This document shows, piece after piece, positions 34,401 to 46,636 of a stretch of DNA of 64,000 nucleotides; position 1 is the first letter of the stretch; the number at the start of each line of letters is the position of its first letter. Below the pieces are notes generated by a model, which saw only the letters and a list, made by a program, of their open reading frames with translations, ran no database searches and was not told where the DNA came from. The position numbers and the translations under genes were made by a program. This stretch comes from Ypsolopha sequella (lineage: Eukaryota > Arthropoda > Insecta > Lepidoptera > Ypsolophidae), in NCBI GenBank assembly GCA_934047225.1, contig OW203987.1, positions 9,885,501 through 9,949,500 on the forward strand, written 5' to 3'.

Positions 34401-37400
34401 ATTTTTTTCCCCACCCCACTACACCCGCACCCACCGCCCGCGGCCTGCCAGCACGAAGATTATCGGAAAAGGTTGTTCAGGAAAGTAGCTAACGGAGTTT
34501 CAATACAACTGAAGCCACATGAACGATTTGGTCGCTAGCTCTCCGTCTAAAAGGGATCAGATGAACTTTAACCTCATCCTTTTGTGGAAATGGTACAACA
34601 ATTATGTAAACCCGAATTTAAAACCTGTAGTCTGTATATTCAATATTAATAACATATTTTTTCATTGTAAATGCAGGGCAAAGTCCTGCTTACGATATAG
34701 TGCAAATGGCGCCTTATTCGCTGAATTTCAGAGTAGAATTTGTACATGTATGTTATGAAGTATGCTTACTGTAGTATTTTGTTACAGCTAAAACAAGGGA
34801 CGCTAGTGAAAGTGTACCCATCGTTGATCAAGAGGAGGAAAAACCACTTCCACAACCTGATGTGCGGCATTTCGGTAATCATTGGCAACAATGGGTACAT
34901 CTGGATTAGTCCCCAGCACCAGGAGTTGCTCGAGGAGAAGGAGGATGATGCAGAGAACCATGATGCTGAGGTTTGTGACAGTACAGATGTTTAATGTCAC
35001 GACGACGGCTGACCTGGCTTTGTTGTAGTAATGTGTCACTTATGAAGTGTGCGTGAGCGTTATTGCATAGCAATGAAAAAATAAATTCAATAGACTTATG
35101 ACTTTAAACTCTCGCGTTTCGTACACATTATAATATATATAATCGGGTCTACCGCGATAAATTTTTACCTTTTTGCGACGAGACATGCAACTGTCTCGAA
35201 ACGTCGGGTGTTCCCCTTTTCGTAAAAAGGTAAAAATTGATCGCGGTAGACCCGATTATATATATTATAATTCAATAGACTTTTCTAAATATTATTAGAA
35301 GTCAATGCAACTGATGCCGGGCGAAAGAGGGTTCGAAATAGATATTGCTTTCATATATTTATGTGTTTATATGAATTAATACTGTTATATCTATCGATAT
35401 TTTATAAACATATTATGTATTTAGATTTTTTTTAAACCATATTTTCATGACCTGGAAAATTTAAAAACAAGCACATTTGGGTGAAACAAGAATTCCGTCG
35501 CCTTAGTTCTGAGATTCTTTTGTAGTTGTACATGGAGACTGTATAAAATATGTCATAACTTTTGATCTACCGTGAGTAATGCAATGAAATAAAACTGTTA
35601 TAATCCTTAAGAATAGACGTTGCATACCAAATAAAAAACAAAAAAATAATATCCTAAAAGATTATTTCTTTAATTTTTCCGTATTTTTTTTCAGTAATAG
35701 TAATTTTTTTCAAAATAATGTCCCCGTTTCACTATACTTTTATTCATATTTATCATTGCCTATTCCATTATCTTTCTAAAAAAAAAAAATACAACATTCT
35801 ATCATAAATACAATATTTTCTACGAGCGGTTAACCAAAGGCACTGCGCTCTCGTCCCATAAAAAGATACTCCAGGTGGAGTATTTTTTCAAGATTAAAAA
35901 AAAAACAAAAAAATTGTTTTCTTTGTATTTGTCGATATATTTAGATCTAGTTTCACCCACTTTCGGATGTGCATTTGTACGAGGGACACACTGTACATCT
36001 TCAATTTAGTTCATGTATTATTTTATTAAATATAGTTTTAGGTGTTGTTAAGTGTTACATCTAATTAGATTTATTATTTATGACTTGCGATAAGTGTACT
36101 ATGATGTACCTACATTGCAAAATAAATTATTAATTCTCATTCTCATTCACAATAAGAACCGTTAATTTAATATCCTATGTGGGTCAATCAGTGACGCCAA
36201 ATACTTGTGTGGTATCTCAATCACCAGACGATGTGCGTCAGTTTAAAAACGGCGTCATCAGTTTCTAAACACTCGCAGAGGGCCTACTCCGAAGTGACAA
36301 AGTTCGATCGAATATCTTTCAGTCGTATATCCATCTTTATCACACTCTAAATGCGTGCGACAGAGATGGACGTATGCTTGAACGATAAACGATCGACCGA
36401 ATCTTCTTGGGACTGCCGGGCCTGTTTTGCAATTTGCATCGTCGTCGTTACACCGTAGAATTCGGCGCTCTAAAATTTGCCTAGGCATAACGTAATTGTA
36501 TTAGAACTATGTAAACCGAACACGTTCCTCCTCGCTCTGCTCGTCGTCGCACCTATTTTTGATTTTTTGGTGAAAGACTTTCGATTTCGGCTTTTTAGAA
36601 AATAACGAAACGTTTAACAATTTGACTTCGGCATATCACAAAACAGCGAGCGTTTTACAATTTGTCGAGCGTCTGAAATTAGCTCCTTGTCAAAGCTCCG
36701 AGAAAGCGCAATTGGCCTTTTCTTTTTTTCGTCAATATTTACGATTCGAAATCCGTTTCGAGGAAAGTTTTAATTAACTGATTTTATTAGACACTGTAGA
36801 CAGATTTTAAAATAAGTGTGCATACCGTAACATTATCTATAAAAACGCCAAAAAAAATCACGTTTGTTGTGTGGGAGCCCCCTTAAATATTTATTTTATT
36901 CTGTTTTTTAGTATTTGTTGTTATATCGGGAACAGAAATACATCATCTGTGAAAATTTCAACTGTCTAACTATCACGGTTCATGAGATACAGCCTGGTGA
37001 CAGACGGACAGACGGACAGACAGACAGACAGCGGAGTCTTAGTACATAGGGTCCCGTTGCTTCCCCTTTGGGTACGGAACCCTAAAAAATAAAAAATTTG
37101 AAATTGTTCAAAATATTTCCAAAACAAAAGTGAGAAAAATAAAAAATATTAGCCTAAAAATACAATATGGGTATCAAATTGAAGATATTAAGAAGCTGAT
37201 TGTAAAAATATATACTTTTACTATATTTACTGGCACTAACTGGTAGACCGAAAAATATGAAAAACATGTCGATTATAGATCATAACTGCCCAATTACAGG
37301 AAAACTATAGCGATTAAAAAAATTGAGCACAAATGAGAAATATAAAAAAGTCACTTCTTTTATGAATATAAATATTTATATTTATATTTATATTTATATA

Positions 37401-38091
37401 TATAATATAAATATTTTATGAAAATACAATATGGGTATCAAATTGTAGGTATTAAAAATCTGATTGTAAAAATGTATACTTTTACCATAGACGAAAGTAT
37501 TTCGTCCATGCTTTTACTATATTTACTGGCACTGGTTTCGAGAAATAATAGGAAAACTATAGCGATTAAAAAAAATTGAGCACAAATGAGAAATATCAAA
37601 AGGAAGTAACATAAATAAAAAAAATATTTTATAAAAATACAAGACTACAGAAAAAATAAAGCGGTTGAGAAATTCAAGAAAAATAATTTACTAAATTAAA
37701 TTTGATCGCAATTTTTGTCTGCTTTTTGGAATAAATAGATCGATTATGGTATATAATTTGAATAAGACGTTTTTTCTTCCGTCGCCATCTGTAACTAATT
37801 TCACGCATGTCACGGGGCCAATTGTTCCCAGTCCAATTACCAGGCTACAGAACTGAAATGATTATAATTTTACAGCCAGTGAGCAGTGCTGACAGAGAAG
37901 CAATGGCCAGAGTCAAGAACTGCATTGCAGCTTTAGTGGCATCTAAAATGATGATAGATGACACCAGTATCATGTTCGCGTTTGAAGAGAGCCTGAAATA
38001 CGACCACGTAAAGGACCTCCTTGATCCAGAAGCCATGTTGGATGTTGCTTTCTTAACGCAACATAGATTGAATGATCTCATTATCAAATAA
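31403..38091 (+). CDS. EXOSC2: Exosome complex component Rrp4/EXOSC2 (five exons)
   Basis: RNA-binding cap subunit of the nuclear and cytoplasmic RNA exosome. Exons: 31,403-31,527, 31,607-31,844, 32,994-33,128, 34,788-34,970 and 37,876-38,091, all with GT-AG borders and matching phases, giving 298 residues (human EXOSC2 has 293). Exon 1 reads YTPGEVIS...FMR and exon 2 starts GHGT, the N-terminal domain. Exons 2-3 hold the S1 domain: [52 protein letters not shown] and [14 protein letters not shown]. Exons 4-5 hold the KH domain with [15 protein letters not shown] and [10 protein letters not shown] chose the ATG at 31,403 because it gives the family's usual N-terminus; the frame is open to 31,208. 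Introns 2-4 are loaded with repeats. Confidence 0.95.
32121..32490 (+). repeat. Degraded repeat in EXOSC2 intron 2
   Basis: 32,121-32,200 (GGTTAAAAAAGCAGCTAATT...) recurs at 33,616-33,690. The stretch to 32,490 ends with GTCTGCCTACCCCTCTGCGA, similar to the 3' tail of a common lepidopteran LINE/SINE repeat. Confidence 0.45.
33696..34542. mobile_element. Large fold-back element in EXOSC2 intron 3
   Basis: The 170-base arms 33,696-33,870 and 34,372-34,542 are near-perfect complements (AGAGCTAGCGACCAAATCG outer end; CCCACCCCACTACACCCGCA within). The 500 bases between them include an AT-rich minisatellite. TCTAA on both sides may be the target duplication. Flanking sequence matches 32,121-32,200, so it landed in a repeat. 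Confidence 0.8.
34130..34370. repeat. AT-rich minisatellite inside the fold-back
   Basis: Roughly four imperfect units of 50-65 bases built on AATAAAAATGAATAAATAAA and AGAATATTTTGC. Long minus-strand frames here are low-complexity artefacts. Confidence 0.7.
35128..35270. repeat. Palindromic element in EXOSC2 intron 4
   Basis: Arms of about 50 bases: TATAATCGGGTCTACCGCGA pairs with TCGCGGTAGACCCGATTATA, and the match extends to TTTTTACCTTTTT. The centre holds a small stem, GAGACATGCAACTGTCTCGAAACGTCGGG read in two parts (GAGACATGCAACTGTCTC, GAAACGTCGGG). Confidence 0.85.
35300..36950. other. EXOSC2 intron 4: degraded repeats
   Basis: A LINE-like 3' end with AATAAATTATTAATTCTCATTCTCATTC (in two pieces: AATAAATTATTA, ATTCTCATTCTCATTC) ends near 36,150. 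No exon or protein motif is supported; a 76-codon minus frame at 36,258-36,488 has no recognisable features. Confidence 0.4.
36960..37560. repeat. GGTACGGAACCCT-family repeat with partial tandem duplication
   Basis: 37,000-37,083 holds CAGACGGACAGACGGACAGA and GGGTACGGAACCCTA. After it, ACAATATGGGTATCAAATTG...ATATTTACTGGCACT occurs twice (about 37,160 and 37,425), and once at 4,780, so the block was duplicated here. Other family members are at 48,280-48,745, 54,720-54,900 and 63,640-63,750. Confidence 0.65.
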
Positions 38092-38110
38092 TGACGTTGC
38101 ATTTGAAGTT

Positions 38111-38116
38111 AATAAA
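38111..38116 (+). terminator. EXOSC2 poly(A) signal
   Basis: AATAAA lies 20 bases after the stop codon. It is the only canonical signal close to the stop. Confidence 0.65.
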
Positions 38117-38192
38117 GAACTGATAGTTATTTCGTAAGTTGCTTTCTAAATATTGTAAGCATGTTGTTGATTATTGTTATTTCAATGATAGG

Positions 38193-38366
38193 TAATGGTA
38201 CCGATTTGGTGAACCACATCTTAACTTAAATAAGTGTCGAATGAGAGGACTAATTTAAGCGTTCTGTCCTTGTCTTTTCGATAAAGAAAGAAAAAGACAG
38301 GACGCTTAAAATAAGGTTAGTTCTGTCAAATAAGTTAAGACGTGTTATGCCGAATCGATACCATTA
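38193..38366. mobile_element. Palindromic MITE, family B copy 1
   Basis: Outer ends AATGGTACCGATTTGG and CCGAATCGATACCATT; inner arms with AAGCGTTCTGTCCTTGTC and GACAGGACGCTT. Other copies: 42,875-43,012, 45,563-45,718 and 54,251-54,417. Confidence 0.85.
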
Positions 38367-39030
38367 GTTACGGATGAAATTAAACACTCGTTTCTTATCA
38401 AATTAACAATATTTCTATTAAAACATGTTATTACAAAATATATAAATGTGAAATTCAAAATTACAAAATTCTTCTGGTCCACCCCGTCTAATACCGGCAT
38501 TTGATTAAAATATCCATACCAATTACACAATATATCTAAAAAATATTGCTTATTAACTTTGTGAACAAAATAAACTCAATTGTTTAAAAAATTGAGCTTC
38601 ATAGCCTAATTTATAATATTTGGTTTCAGCTAGGGTCTGTATAAAAATATGTGGCAGTGTCTAGAAAGAGATGATTCGTTAAATGTTCGTTTCTGAACTT
38701 AAATATAAATTATAAGTTTGATGTTTTCATTTTTCGAATCGCGTGTATATTTATTTTCAAATATCCCGAGAAATTTGATCATTTTGTATTTTCTAACATG
38801 TTTATAGCTTTTAATGTAATACAAGTTTCTTAAAATAGTAGATCAGAATACTAGTGTACCTGTCAAAACTAGGTTTTTCTGCTGATCAAGCTGTAGAATT
38901 CATTGATTTTCGGCAACTATTGATTTACAATAGATGTCCGGAATGATCTGTTCTACAAGTTAATTCGATACTCAAAGAATCTTCATAAAATATATATTTG
39001 ATAAAGCAAATAGTCTAGATAGAAATATGC

Positions 39031-39167
39031 GGTATTACTACCAAACCGTGTTTAACTTTAGACAGTGTTTAAATCTGTTGCTGTCACTCTTTTAAAATAT
39101 GAAAGAAAAAGTGACAGCAACAGATTGAAACACTGTCTAAAGTTAAACACCGTTTTGTAGTAACACC
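39031..39167. mobile_element. Palindromic MITE, family A copy 2
   Basis: Near-perfect fold-back with GTGTTTAACTTTAGACAGTG arms, ending GTAGTAACACC. It lies between the convergent host genes. Confidence 0.88.
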
Positions 39168-39380
39168 GGTGTCTATAGGTACAGACACTGCCACATAACT
39201 ATCACACAAAAAATCAAAATTAAATACATTGCAATAGATTTAATTGAAAATCAGTCTGATTTATCTTGATTAGAAATAAATAATTGATAAATGTGTTCAA
39301 TAATAAATATTGGTGGAAAGCATGGCTGCCTTACCCATATTAATTAGGTAAACATAAACCATAATTTATTATAAACTCTA

Positions 39381-39521
39381 TCGGTGTAACTTCAAAACGG
39401 TGTTTAACTTTAGACAGTGTTTAAATCTGTTGCTGTCACTCTTTTACAATATGAAAGAAAAGGCGACAACAACAGATTTAAACACTGTCTAAAGTTAAAC
39501 GCCGTTTTGTAGTAACACGGT
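39381..39521. mobile_element. Palindromic MITE, family A copy 3
   Basis: Same family, 210 bases from copy 2 and about 90 bases past the stop codon of the choline-transporter-like gene, so it may lie in that gene's 3' UTR. Confidence 0.88.
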
Positions 39522-39609
39522 ATAATACTTTCAAGTATAACCCTAAACTTAAAATTTTATAATAATCTCACAACACTTATGCATTTGGCAGTTTTGGCAC
39601 TTGTATTAC

Positions 39610-42600
39610 TTAAGTCGTTTTAGGTTTCGTATTTCTCTTTCCAAGGATTTTCATGAGGTTCTTAGACATAAAGTACGGCTTTTCAGGTGATCCATCGTTT
39701 CGTTCGCAGTCTTCCACTAAAAAAAAAAAAAGGTGTTGTAAAAGTTCCAAAAGATTAAGCTTGATGAAGATATGAAAAACCAGCGGGTTCTTCCAGAGAT
39801 ACGGCCATAAAATATTTAAGTGGATACTTCTTATGCCGCCTCTTTACTCAATGGAATCAATGGTTGCCATTGATATAATAATATGGCGGCATATTCGCTT
39901 TGAGGTCATTCATTTTTTTAACGACTCCGATCAAATCTGGCACAAATACACGCTTTTTAGGGCATGTAGGTTTCCTTATGATGTTTCCTTTACCGTTGAA
40001 GTCTGAGGTTTAAGGGCGTAACTATAACTCTGATAACTATACTCTGCAACCGTAATGACTAATTATTATTTGATAGGTATATACTTGTAATGACTAATGA
40101 CAAAATAATTATATAAATGTTTACTTACAATCACAAACGATAAAGTTGATTTGCAATTAATTTATGCGACAAAAAGAGATGAAACATCATAGGGTAACAT
40201 AAAACATATATACTCGTATAAGATTTCGCACACATACATGATAAGGACTGCAGTTCATGCTCCAACAAGCTAGATACTTACAGAAGCACAGGAACAAAGT
40301 GTCCACAGCCATGGCGTAAACGTTGAAAAATATGGTAGTGATGAGATAGGTGGCGATACTCAGTATGATCGCTGGCACGTAGTTGTAGTGCAGCCGCGCT
40401 CCCTGCGTGAACTCGTACAGATAGTTCCACTGCAGGAGGTAGTACACGCCGATACCGACGCCGATCGAGATCAGGAGCTTTGACACGAAGAATATGAAGT
40501 CTGTCACCTGAAATACACAAATGACAAGTCAGAATTTTAACCAGGGAAACCACTTTAAAAAGGCAGTAATTAGTTACATTTTGGTGTCAAAGTTACTTGC
40601 CTTATCCAAGACAACGACTCTGATAATATTCCTCATGAGTAACGAGAAGGCATCCCTCGCGCTTCTACAGAAATTCTTTCCGTGTACGGCACACATAATG
40701 TATGCATTCTTGTTAATGAACTTCAGGAAGCTTTCAAGGCAATAGAAGAAACATTTGCACATGCAGAGGATACATCTCGTGAAGGCATTGTCGAACTTCT
40801 TGAGCTTGTGATCGATGTACTCTAAGATGACTCGGATCACGCGAACTATCGTGATAATTAATGCACCAATTGCTACTGTGCCCATGTGGAAACTGAAAAC
40901 AACAAAGGGTAATTGTTAAACATTTAGAACACAATTAAGTTAATAACGAAGGTTTTTGTTTGTTATTGTACCAACCGTAGAGTTCTATATATTCCTGAGG
41001 TAAGAGTAAAGAAAGGGACATCGCTCTTGTGGAAGGTCCAGTACCATGTGGAGAATGTGCTAGCTAACATCATGTCCGATACGCCGCTAATGAAGAACAT
41101 TGCCCAAAAGAAACCCACTACGTTGACAACTAAAAAAGAGAGAATACAATGAAGATATTGAACAGTGATAAAAGCTCTATTCGTTATTAGTATGATATAT
41201 GATATACACTTACTCTGCATGTAAGTGACACTGTAAGGGTTATCGATGCCAGTGAAGTGACAGGTAGCGAGGCGACAAGGCTGGGTCGCGCTGCTGCTGT
41301 CGTGGCATGATAATGTGAACTTTAACGGGTCACAGCTCTCGTAATCCTGAAACATAAACATACAATAACAACAATCGTCTTAATTTTATTCATTATTAAT
41401 TATGCATATTGCACAAATAAGAGGTATAAGTATAAAAGAAAACAAATATATGTTTGTCCTCCTATGAAGCGTCATAATTTGAAGAAAAAAAAGATGTACG
41501 CTGAGGATATAGTTCCATAGGTATAGGAATATTTGATAAAGTTACCTGCGTGTAAACTCCCTGGCAGTTACAGGTATCGTTGGCAAAATTCACGACACTG
41601 AATGTAGACTCGCCAATAGAAAGCAAGTACATGAGCACAACTATTCCGTACGCAATGATGCCGCACTGAATGATCCATGGGAATATCGGGAAGCACATCG
41701 TTGACTTAATGGAACTTACGGCCCTGAAAAAGACGAAGACAATTACGAAAATTTTAATGTGAACCAGTATTATTTTAGAGAATATCTAATATAATTCACC
41801 CACCTTGGGTAAATAAGTTAAAAGAAAATATTTGAGAAATAGATCCTATAGAAAATATAATCAATAAAACTCACTTGCTACCTTCCCCAATTAGCGCAAT
41901 GGCGATGGTGATGCGGTTCCTGAGGAATATGACCATCAGAGTGAGGATGACGAGCACCACGGCGAGGGCTATCAGCAGAACCAGCCACGTCTCTGCTTTA
42001 GTGAACATAGACTCCGCATAGCCTTTTAAGTTTGTCGTTTGATGAAGACTGACTGGGTTTGCTTTGTAGTAAGCGTAGTTTTTGTAGCACAAGTATAACG
42101 CTGAAATTGGAGATGGAAAACAAATTATATTTTTTTAATGTTTATTCATGCTGTGAACCAGAAATGTAACAATAAGGCCCAAAATTAGACTATGATTTTG
42201 TTCCTTTGTGTTACCGCATTTGAGTCATCGGAAGACAGTTTTGTAATCCACTTTCCTGTATGTTTTCCTAGTTTTTATTATACAAGTTAACCTTGGCGAT
42301 TGATGTAGTAGTTTAGATAAGCATAACCTAATTCTTTTATCCCCTTATGTAATCAAAACTAAAGACCCACACAAACAAGGAAAAGCAAAAATCAGCATAA
42401 TCATACTTACAAAAGCCGAGCAAAGCCAACAGGCCTACAATTGAGGACCAGACGACAGGAGCGACAACCCATCTAAGCAGCACTATGTAGAGTAGACACA
42501 CGAAGACCACAGCCACCAGGGCACCCAGCAGGTACCACCGAGACTGTACCAGATCTTCTACGATTTGCGACGACAGCTGTGTGGAAACCAAGTATGAAAA

Positions 42601-45600
42601 TTGGTCTAAATGGTACTTGATGCTTTATATACTTACTTCCGACATTTATTTTGAAATCGGCACAGTTAACTTACAAGTGGTATTTCTTAATTTTCAAGAA
42701 TGATTTGTTTCACGCTTACAATATGAATGTGTATTGTGATTTTATCAAAGCAACTGAACGGGGATCTTGACCATATAAATTCACATGATACCTTAAAACT
42801 ACTAGTAGATTATTTTAGTTGTTAATGATTATTTAATTATCGGTTCTAGTTTACCAGTGCGACCCTTAACTGTTAATGGTGTCGATTCGTAAGACTTAAT
42901 TTAAGCGTTCTGTCTTTTTCTTTCTCTATCAAAAATACAAAGACAAGACGATTTAAATAAGGTTAGGTCTATCAAATAAGTTAAGTCGTGTTACACCGAA
43001 TCGACACCAATGTATTTCAAAAAGTTATTCTACCATTACCAGAAACGTCACCAAGATGTAAGTATACAGTGTAAGTTTCAGAATCTTATTCTAAGGTGTA
43101 AGTTATGTCAGTTAACTACCGGTAACTACTTACATATATGGTAGTAATGAATCAAAGAGTACTCTACCTGATTGAGCCTGATCAAGTTGGTGAACTGTTC
43201 GAGCACCTGTTCAGCGTTGAGTCCTAGATCCTGGTTGATGGTCGTGATCAGTTCCATGGCATCCGTCACATTGATGAAGCAGCGGTTAATCACTGACGGG
43301 CGACGCGCATGGGACGAATCAGACATTTACATCAGTATTATACACAGGAACGTGGTGCAGTGCAACCAATCAGCGGCAATCCTTAGTGATTGTTTTGGTG
43401 CTAATTGCTTGCTCGTATAGGTACATACAGTGTGGGTTAGAACTTGTTAGTATTGTTAGGGGTATGCAAAGGAGACTATACAATGCAGTAATAGACATGC
43501 GTAGAGGAGTGCGTGCGGATGCACTGCTACCTACAACTTGGAGGTTGCGCTCGTTCCTGGTAAAAAATGTGACCCAGCTGGCGACGATGAGGCCCACATA
43601 GGTGTCGAGGGCGGTGGCGCGGTCCACGAGCGTGCTCTGAGCGGCCTTGGGGTCCCTCACGCACACGTCCCCACTACTTTGCCTCACAGGCTCTAAGCTC
43701 CACGCAGTGCTCGGCTTCTTGTCCTTGCATTGCAGCGTGGACAGATCGCCGATGCAGCGGAACAACACTGTAGTGTGGCGATCACTTTGTTGTTGGATTA
43801 AAATTATCAAGCAACATATCAAATAAATTAGGGAAATTCACCCCATGCATTTGATTATTGGCATATGCCCTAAAACAATGTTTTTGTAGTGATATTTAAT
43901 TTATGAATTACTAGGATTATGAAGTCTTAAATAAAACAAAAACCAAACAGAAAATCTGATAAAAAAAAAGTAAAACTAACCTGGTTGACTCTGTAAAACG
44001 AATTTAGCACATTTTTCTTGATTTATGTATTCGAGTGCTTGATTGACCGTCATGGTCTGAACATTTACTTCGTCTGTACACACCATACTGGACCTTAGTT
44101 CCGGAAATAAGGTCGGATGCAGTTGCAATTCAGTTTCAAGTAAAATTGTTTTCTCTGGACATTTTTCTACGCAAACCTGAAAAAAATATAATGTTGAAAT
44201 GTTTGCAATTCACGTCAGATATCAGAAGTGGGATAAACTTTAATTAGATCAGAAGTGGGATAGTGATTATATTTACCTGAGGCGTAGGACATCCCGTGAT
44301 GGGAGCTTCAGGGGACAAACATCTGGTGATGTCAAAGAACACGAGATACTTCTTATTAATGACGTCAGCGTCAAGGCCGCAGCGCCGGCCGTTCGTGTCT
44401 ATCGGGGCCAGTAGACGCTCTACATTGCCGTTGTGTATACCTGGAAGAATGAAAAAGGGTATTTATTAGCAATACCAGACAGGGCTTTGAACAGAACTGG
44501 AGACTTGTAAATAAAATAAAGCAAGAACAGGTAAGTAAAGTATCAATTTTGGTAACATTATTTGAAATTGTGCTGATTTCTATTCGATTCTAAATGTTAT
44601 CTTTCTAGCAAACATAATACTTACTGTTACTTATCACACAGTACTTAGCTGTGGTGTAGGGGATACATTTTTTTGGAACATAGCTGTAGTACGAGTACGA
44701 ACTTGCTATGGACTCGACATCGATTCGATAAACAAAATGTGACTTTTATTTTTTTTTCAATAAGGGTTGTCCCATTGTCAACTGGAATTTATCGATTTAT
44801 CAGCCAGTTTTACCGGATCGATTATTATAAGTACTTGTACTACAGTTAGAACTGGTAGAACTAGTAGAACTGGAACTGTTCAATGGTAATGACCTACTCA
44901 AATACAAATGTAGTACTAACTGTAATAGCCGACGAAGCCCCAGGCTCCCAGAAAGCAGACGAATATGATCAGCCATATGATGTCCGTGCAGGATCGGTTG
45001 TGAATGGGACCGTTGAAGTTGGGGTCGTAGTGGATCGGCTCCCCTGGAAGTCGACAAAACGTAGGTTATTCACTGAAACGCAGCATTTCATTCTATCTGA
45101 CAGGGATTGCCGTATCGATAAATCAATAGTCGACTGATAGGAAGGTTCATGAATCAGGGTACTTGAAAAAATTAGTCATATTGTAACAACAGTGACTACT
45201 TAAGTTCACAATTTAGAAGCTTTCTCAATAAATTTTTATGTAAATACACGTCCAATCTACAGGCTCGAACTAAAACATAAACCCCTAGGCTAGTAAAAAT
45301 TGAGGCCCAACAAGACTTAAAAAAAAAAAACTAGGTATATTTTTTACACTTTGCGCCAGGCCCGCACTTAGAGATCCAGGGCACAGAATAATCCAGGGCC
45401 CCGGCACTTGAAAGTTGAGGCACACGAAAACCCAAAAAATAAAATGGAATAGGAAAGTTTGATTTTGCTAGGAAACTTGAGACCACAGATCTAAATAGAT
45501 GACGTGAGTGTATGTACTTTGCGTGTCAAAAAAGCGCGCCAAAATTGCTCTTCCTTCACAGATATTGGTGTCGATTCGGTGCTAATTTGACAGGACGAAC

Positions 45601-46636
45601 CTTATTTTGAGCGTTCTGTCTTTGTATTTTCGATACAGAAAGAAAAAGACAGGACGCTTAAATTAAAATTAGTCCTGTCAAATAAGTTAAGTCTCGTTGC
45701 GCCGAATCGACACAATTGACTCTAAAATTCAAACCTCTGACACGCTTGGTTTTCATAGAGTTTGATGCACTTGCGTCATCTATTTAGATCAATGTCTGGT
45801 GCTTGAGACCGTATACTTCGGCACATTTTATTCGTGATCGGTATTGCTACTGGTGTAGACTGTTCGTTGACAGATTGGGCTTAAATACGCCAAAAAAAAT
45901 ATCTGCGCTAGTCGGGCCCCCTCTGTGGCTGGGCCCCTCAGCCGGTGCCTTGTTGGCCTAGGCGGAAATCCAGGCTCGCCAATCCACCTAGGTCATGCAT
46001 GTCTAGCTAAAACGGTTTTGTAGTTTTTAGGTTACGCGGCATCGAAAATGTTATCTAAATGATAATAATAATAATAATAACCAAAAATAATGTTTAAAAA
46101 CGTCCACAGTCTTGCCAAAATGTGGTTTCTCCTGAATCATGTTTCGAAATCGGCAGGATTGTATTGTCCTCGCAAGTTTCATGGAGTTGGTCGCGTCATC
46201 CTTAAAGTGAGGTTCCGTCAAAGGCTTTATCAGTTTTTCTTATCACCATCATCGTCAATATGAATATAACTACTTGCATAATTAATTAATATAGCCATTT
46301 GAGCCGCGCGTCGCGTCGTTACCACGAACTAGATTATACCTCGCCAACTTTCAGAGAAAAATGACTCATTATAATAACATAATGAAATGAATAAACTTGT
46401 ACTGTTTCACGACCTATAATTTCACTATTTCCCAACTAGTTTTACCTTGTCGGCATTGTCAAGGGATGGTTTATATAAATATAAATAGAAATATTGCACA
46501 AACACTGCATATGGATAGAGGTACGTACGTATGTATAAAATATAACGAAACATAATGTGAATATCTTATAATATGAGTTGTAATAAAACTTACTAGACTC
46601 TTTTGGAGGAACACAGCAGTCTCCACAGCAACCCAT
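39610..46636 (-). CDS. SLC44A: Choline transporter-like protein, SLC44 family
   Basis: Multi-pass membrane protein of the CTL family (choline and ethanolamine transport). Exons, 5' to 3': 46,636-46,594; 45,043-44,921; 44,440-44,277; 44,176-43,981; [43,767-43,598, alternative]; 43,292-43,168; 42,576-42,411; 42,100-41,875; 41,723-41,546; 41,346-41,214; 41,129-40,976; 40,892-40,601; 40,507-40,282; 39,716-39,610. Without the alternative exon the phases close exactly to 710 residues, close to human CTL2 (706). It starts MGCCGDC and continues EPIHYDPNFNGPIHNRSCTD, the family's N-terminus, followed by the first membrane helix. Further on are FLRNRITIAIALI, RVIRVILEYIDHKLK, NAYIMCAVHGKNFC, LLMRNIIRVVVLDK, VDTLFLCF and the tail LEDCERNDGSPEKPYFMSK, all CTL signatures. 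Confidence 0.95.
42875..43012. mobile_element. Palindromic MITE, family B copy 2 (SLC44 intron)
   Basis: Ends TGGTGTCGATTCG and CGAATCGACACCA; contains TTTAAGCGTTCTGTC. Slightly shorter than copy 1. Confidence 0.82.
43168..43767 (-). other. Candidate mutually exclusive exons of the SLC44 gene
   Basis: Exon 43,767-43,598 starts VLFRCI and exon 43,292-43,168 starts VINRCF when joined to the preceding exon (which leaves one base, G). Both enter in phase 1. The first can leave in phase 0 at a GTGGGC donor and the second does at GTAGAG, so either joins the next exon in frame, but not both in series. The first has four Cys in its N-terminal half (RCI, QCK, VCV). Its donor is not certain. Confidence 0.5.
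45563..45718. mobile_element. Palindromic MITE, family B copy 3 (SLC44 intron 1)
   Basis: Ends TTGGTGTCGATTCGG and CCGAATCGACACAA; the best preserved outer arms of the four copies, with GTCCTGTCAAATAAGTTAAG inside. Confidence 0.87.

Noticed and set aside
34023..34414. Several overlapping Phe/Tyr-rich minus frames
   Set aside because: They follow the AT minisatellite and have low-complexity composition.
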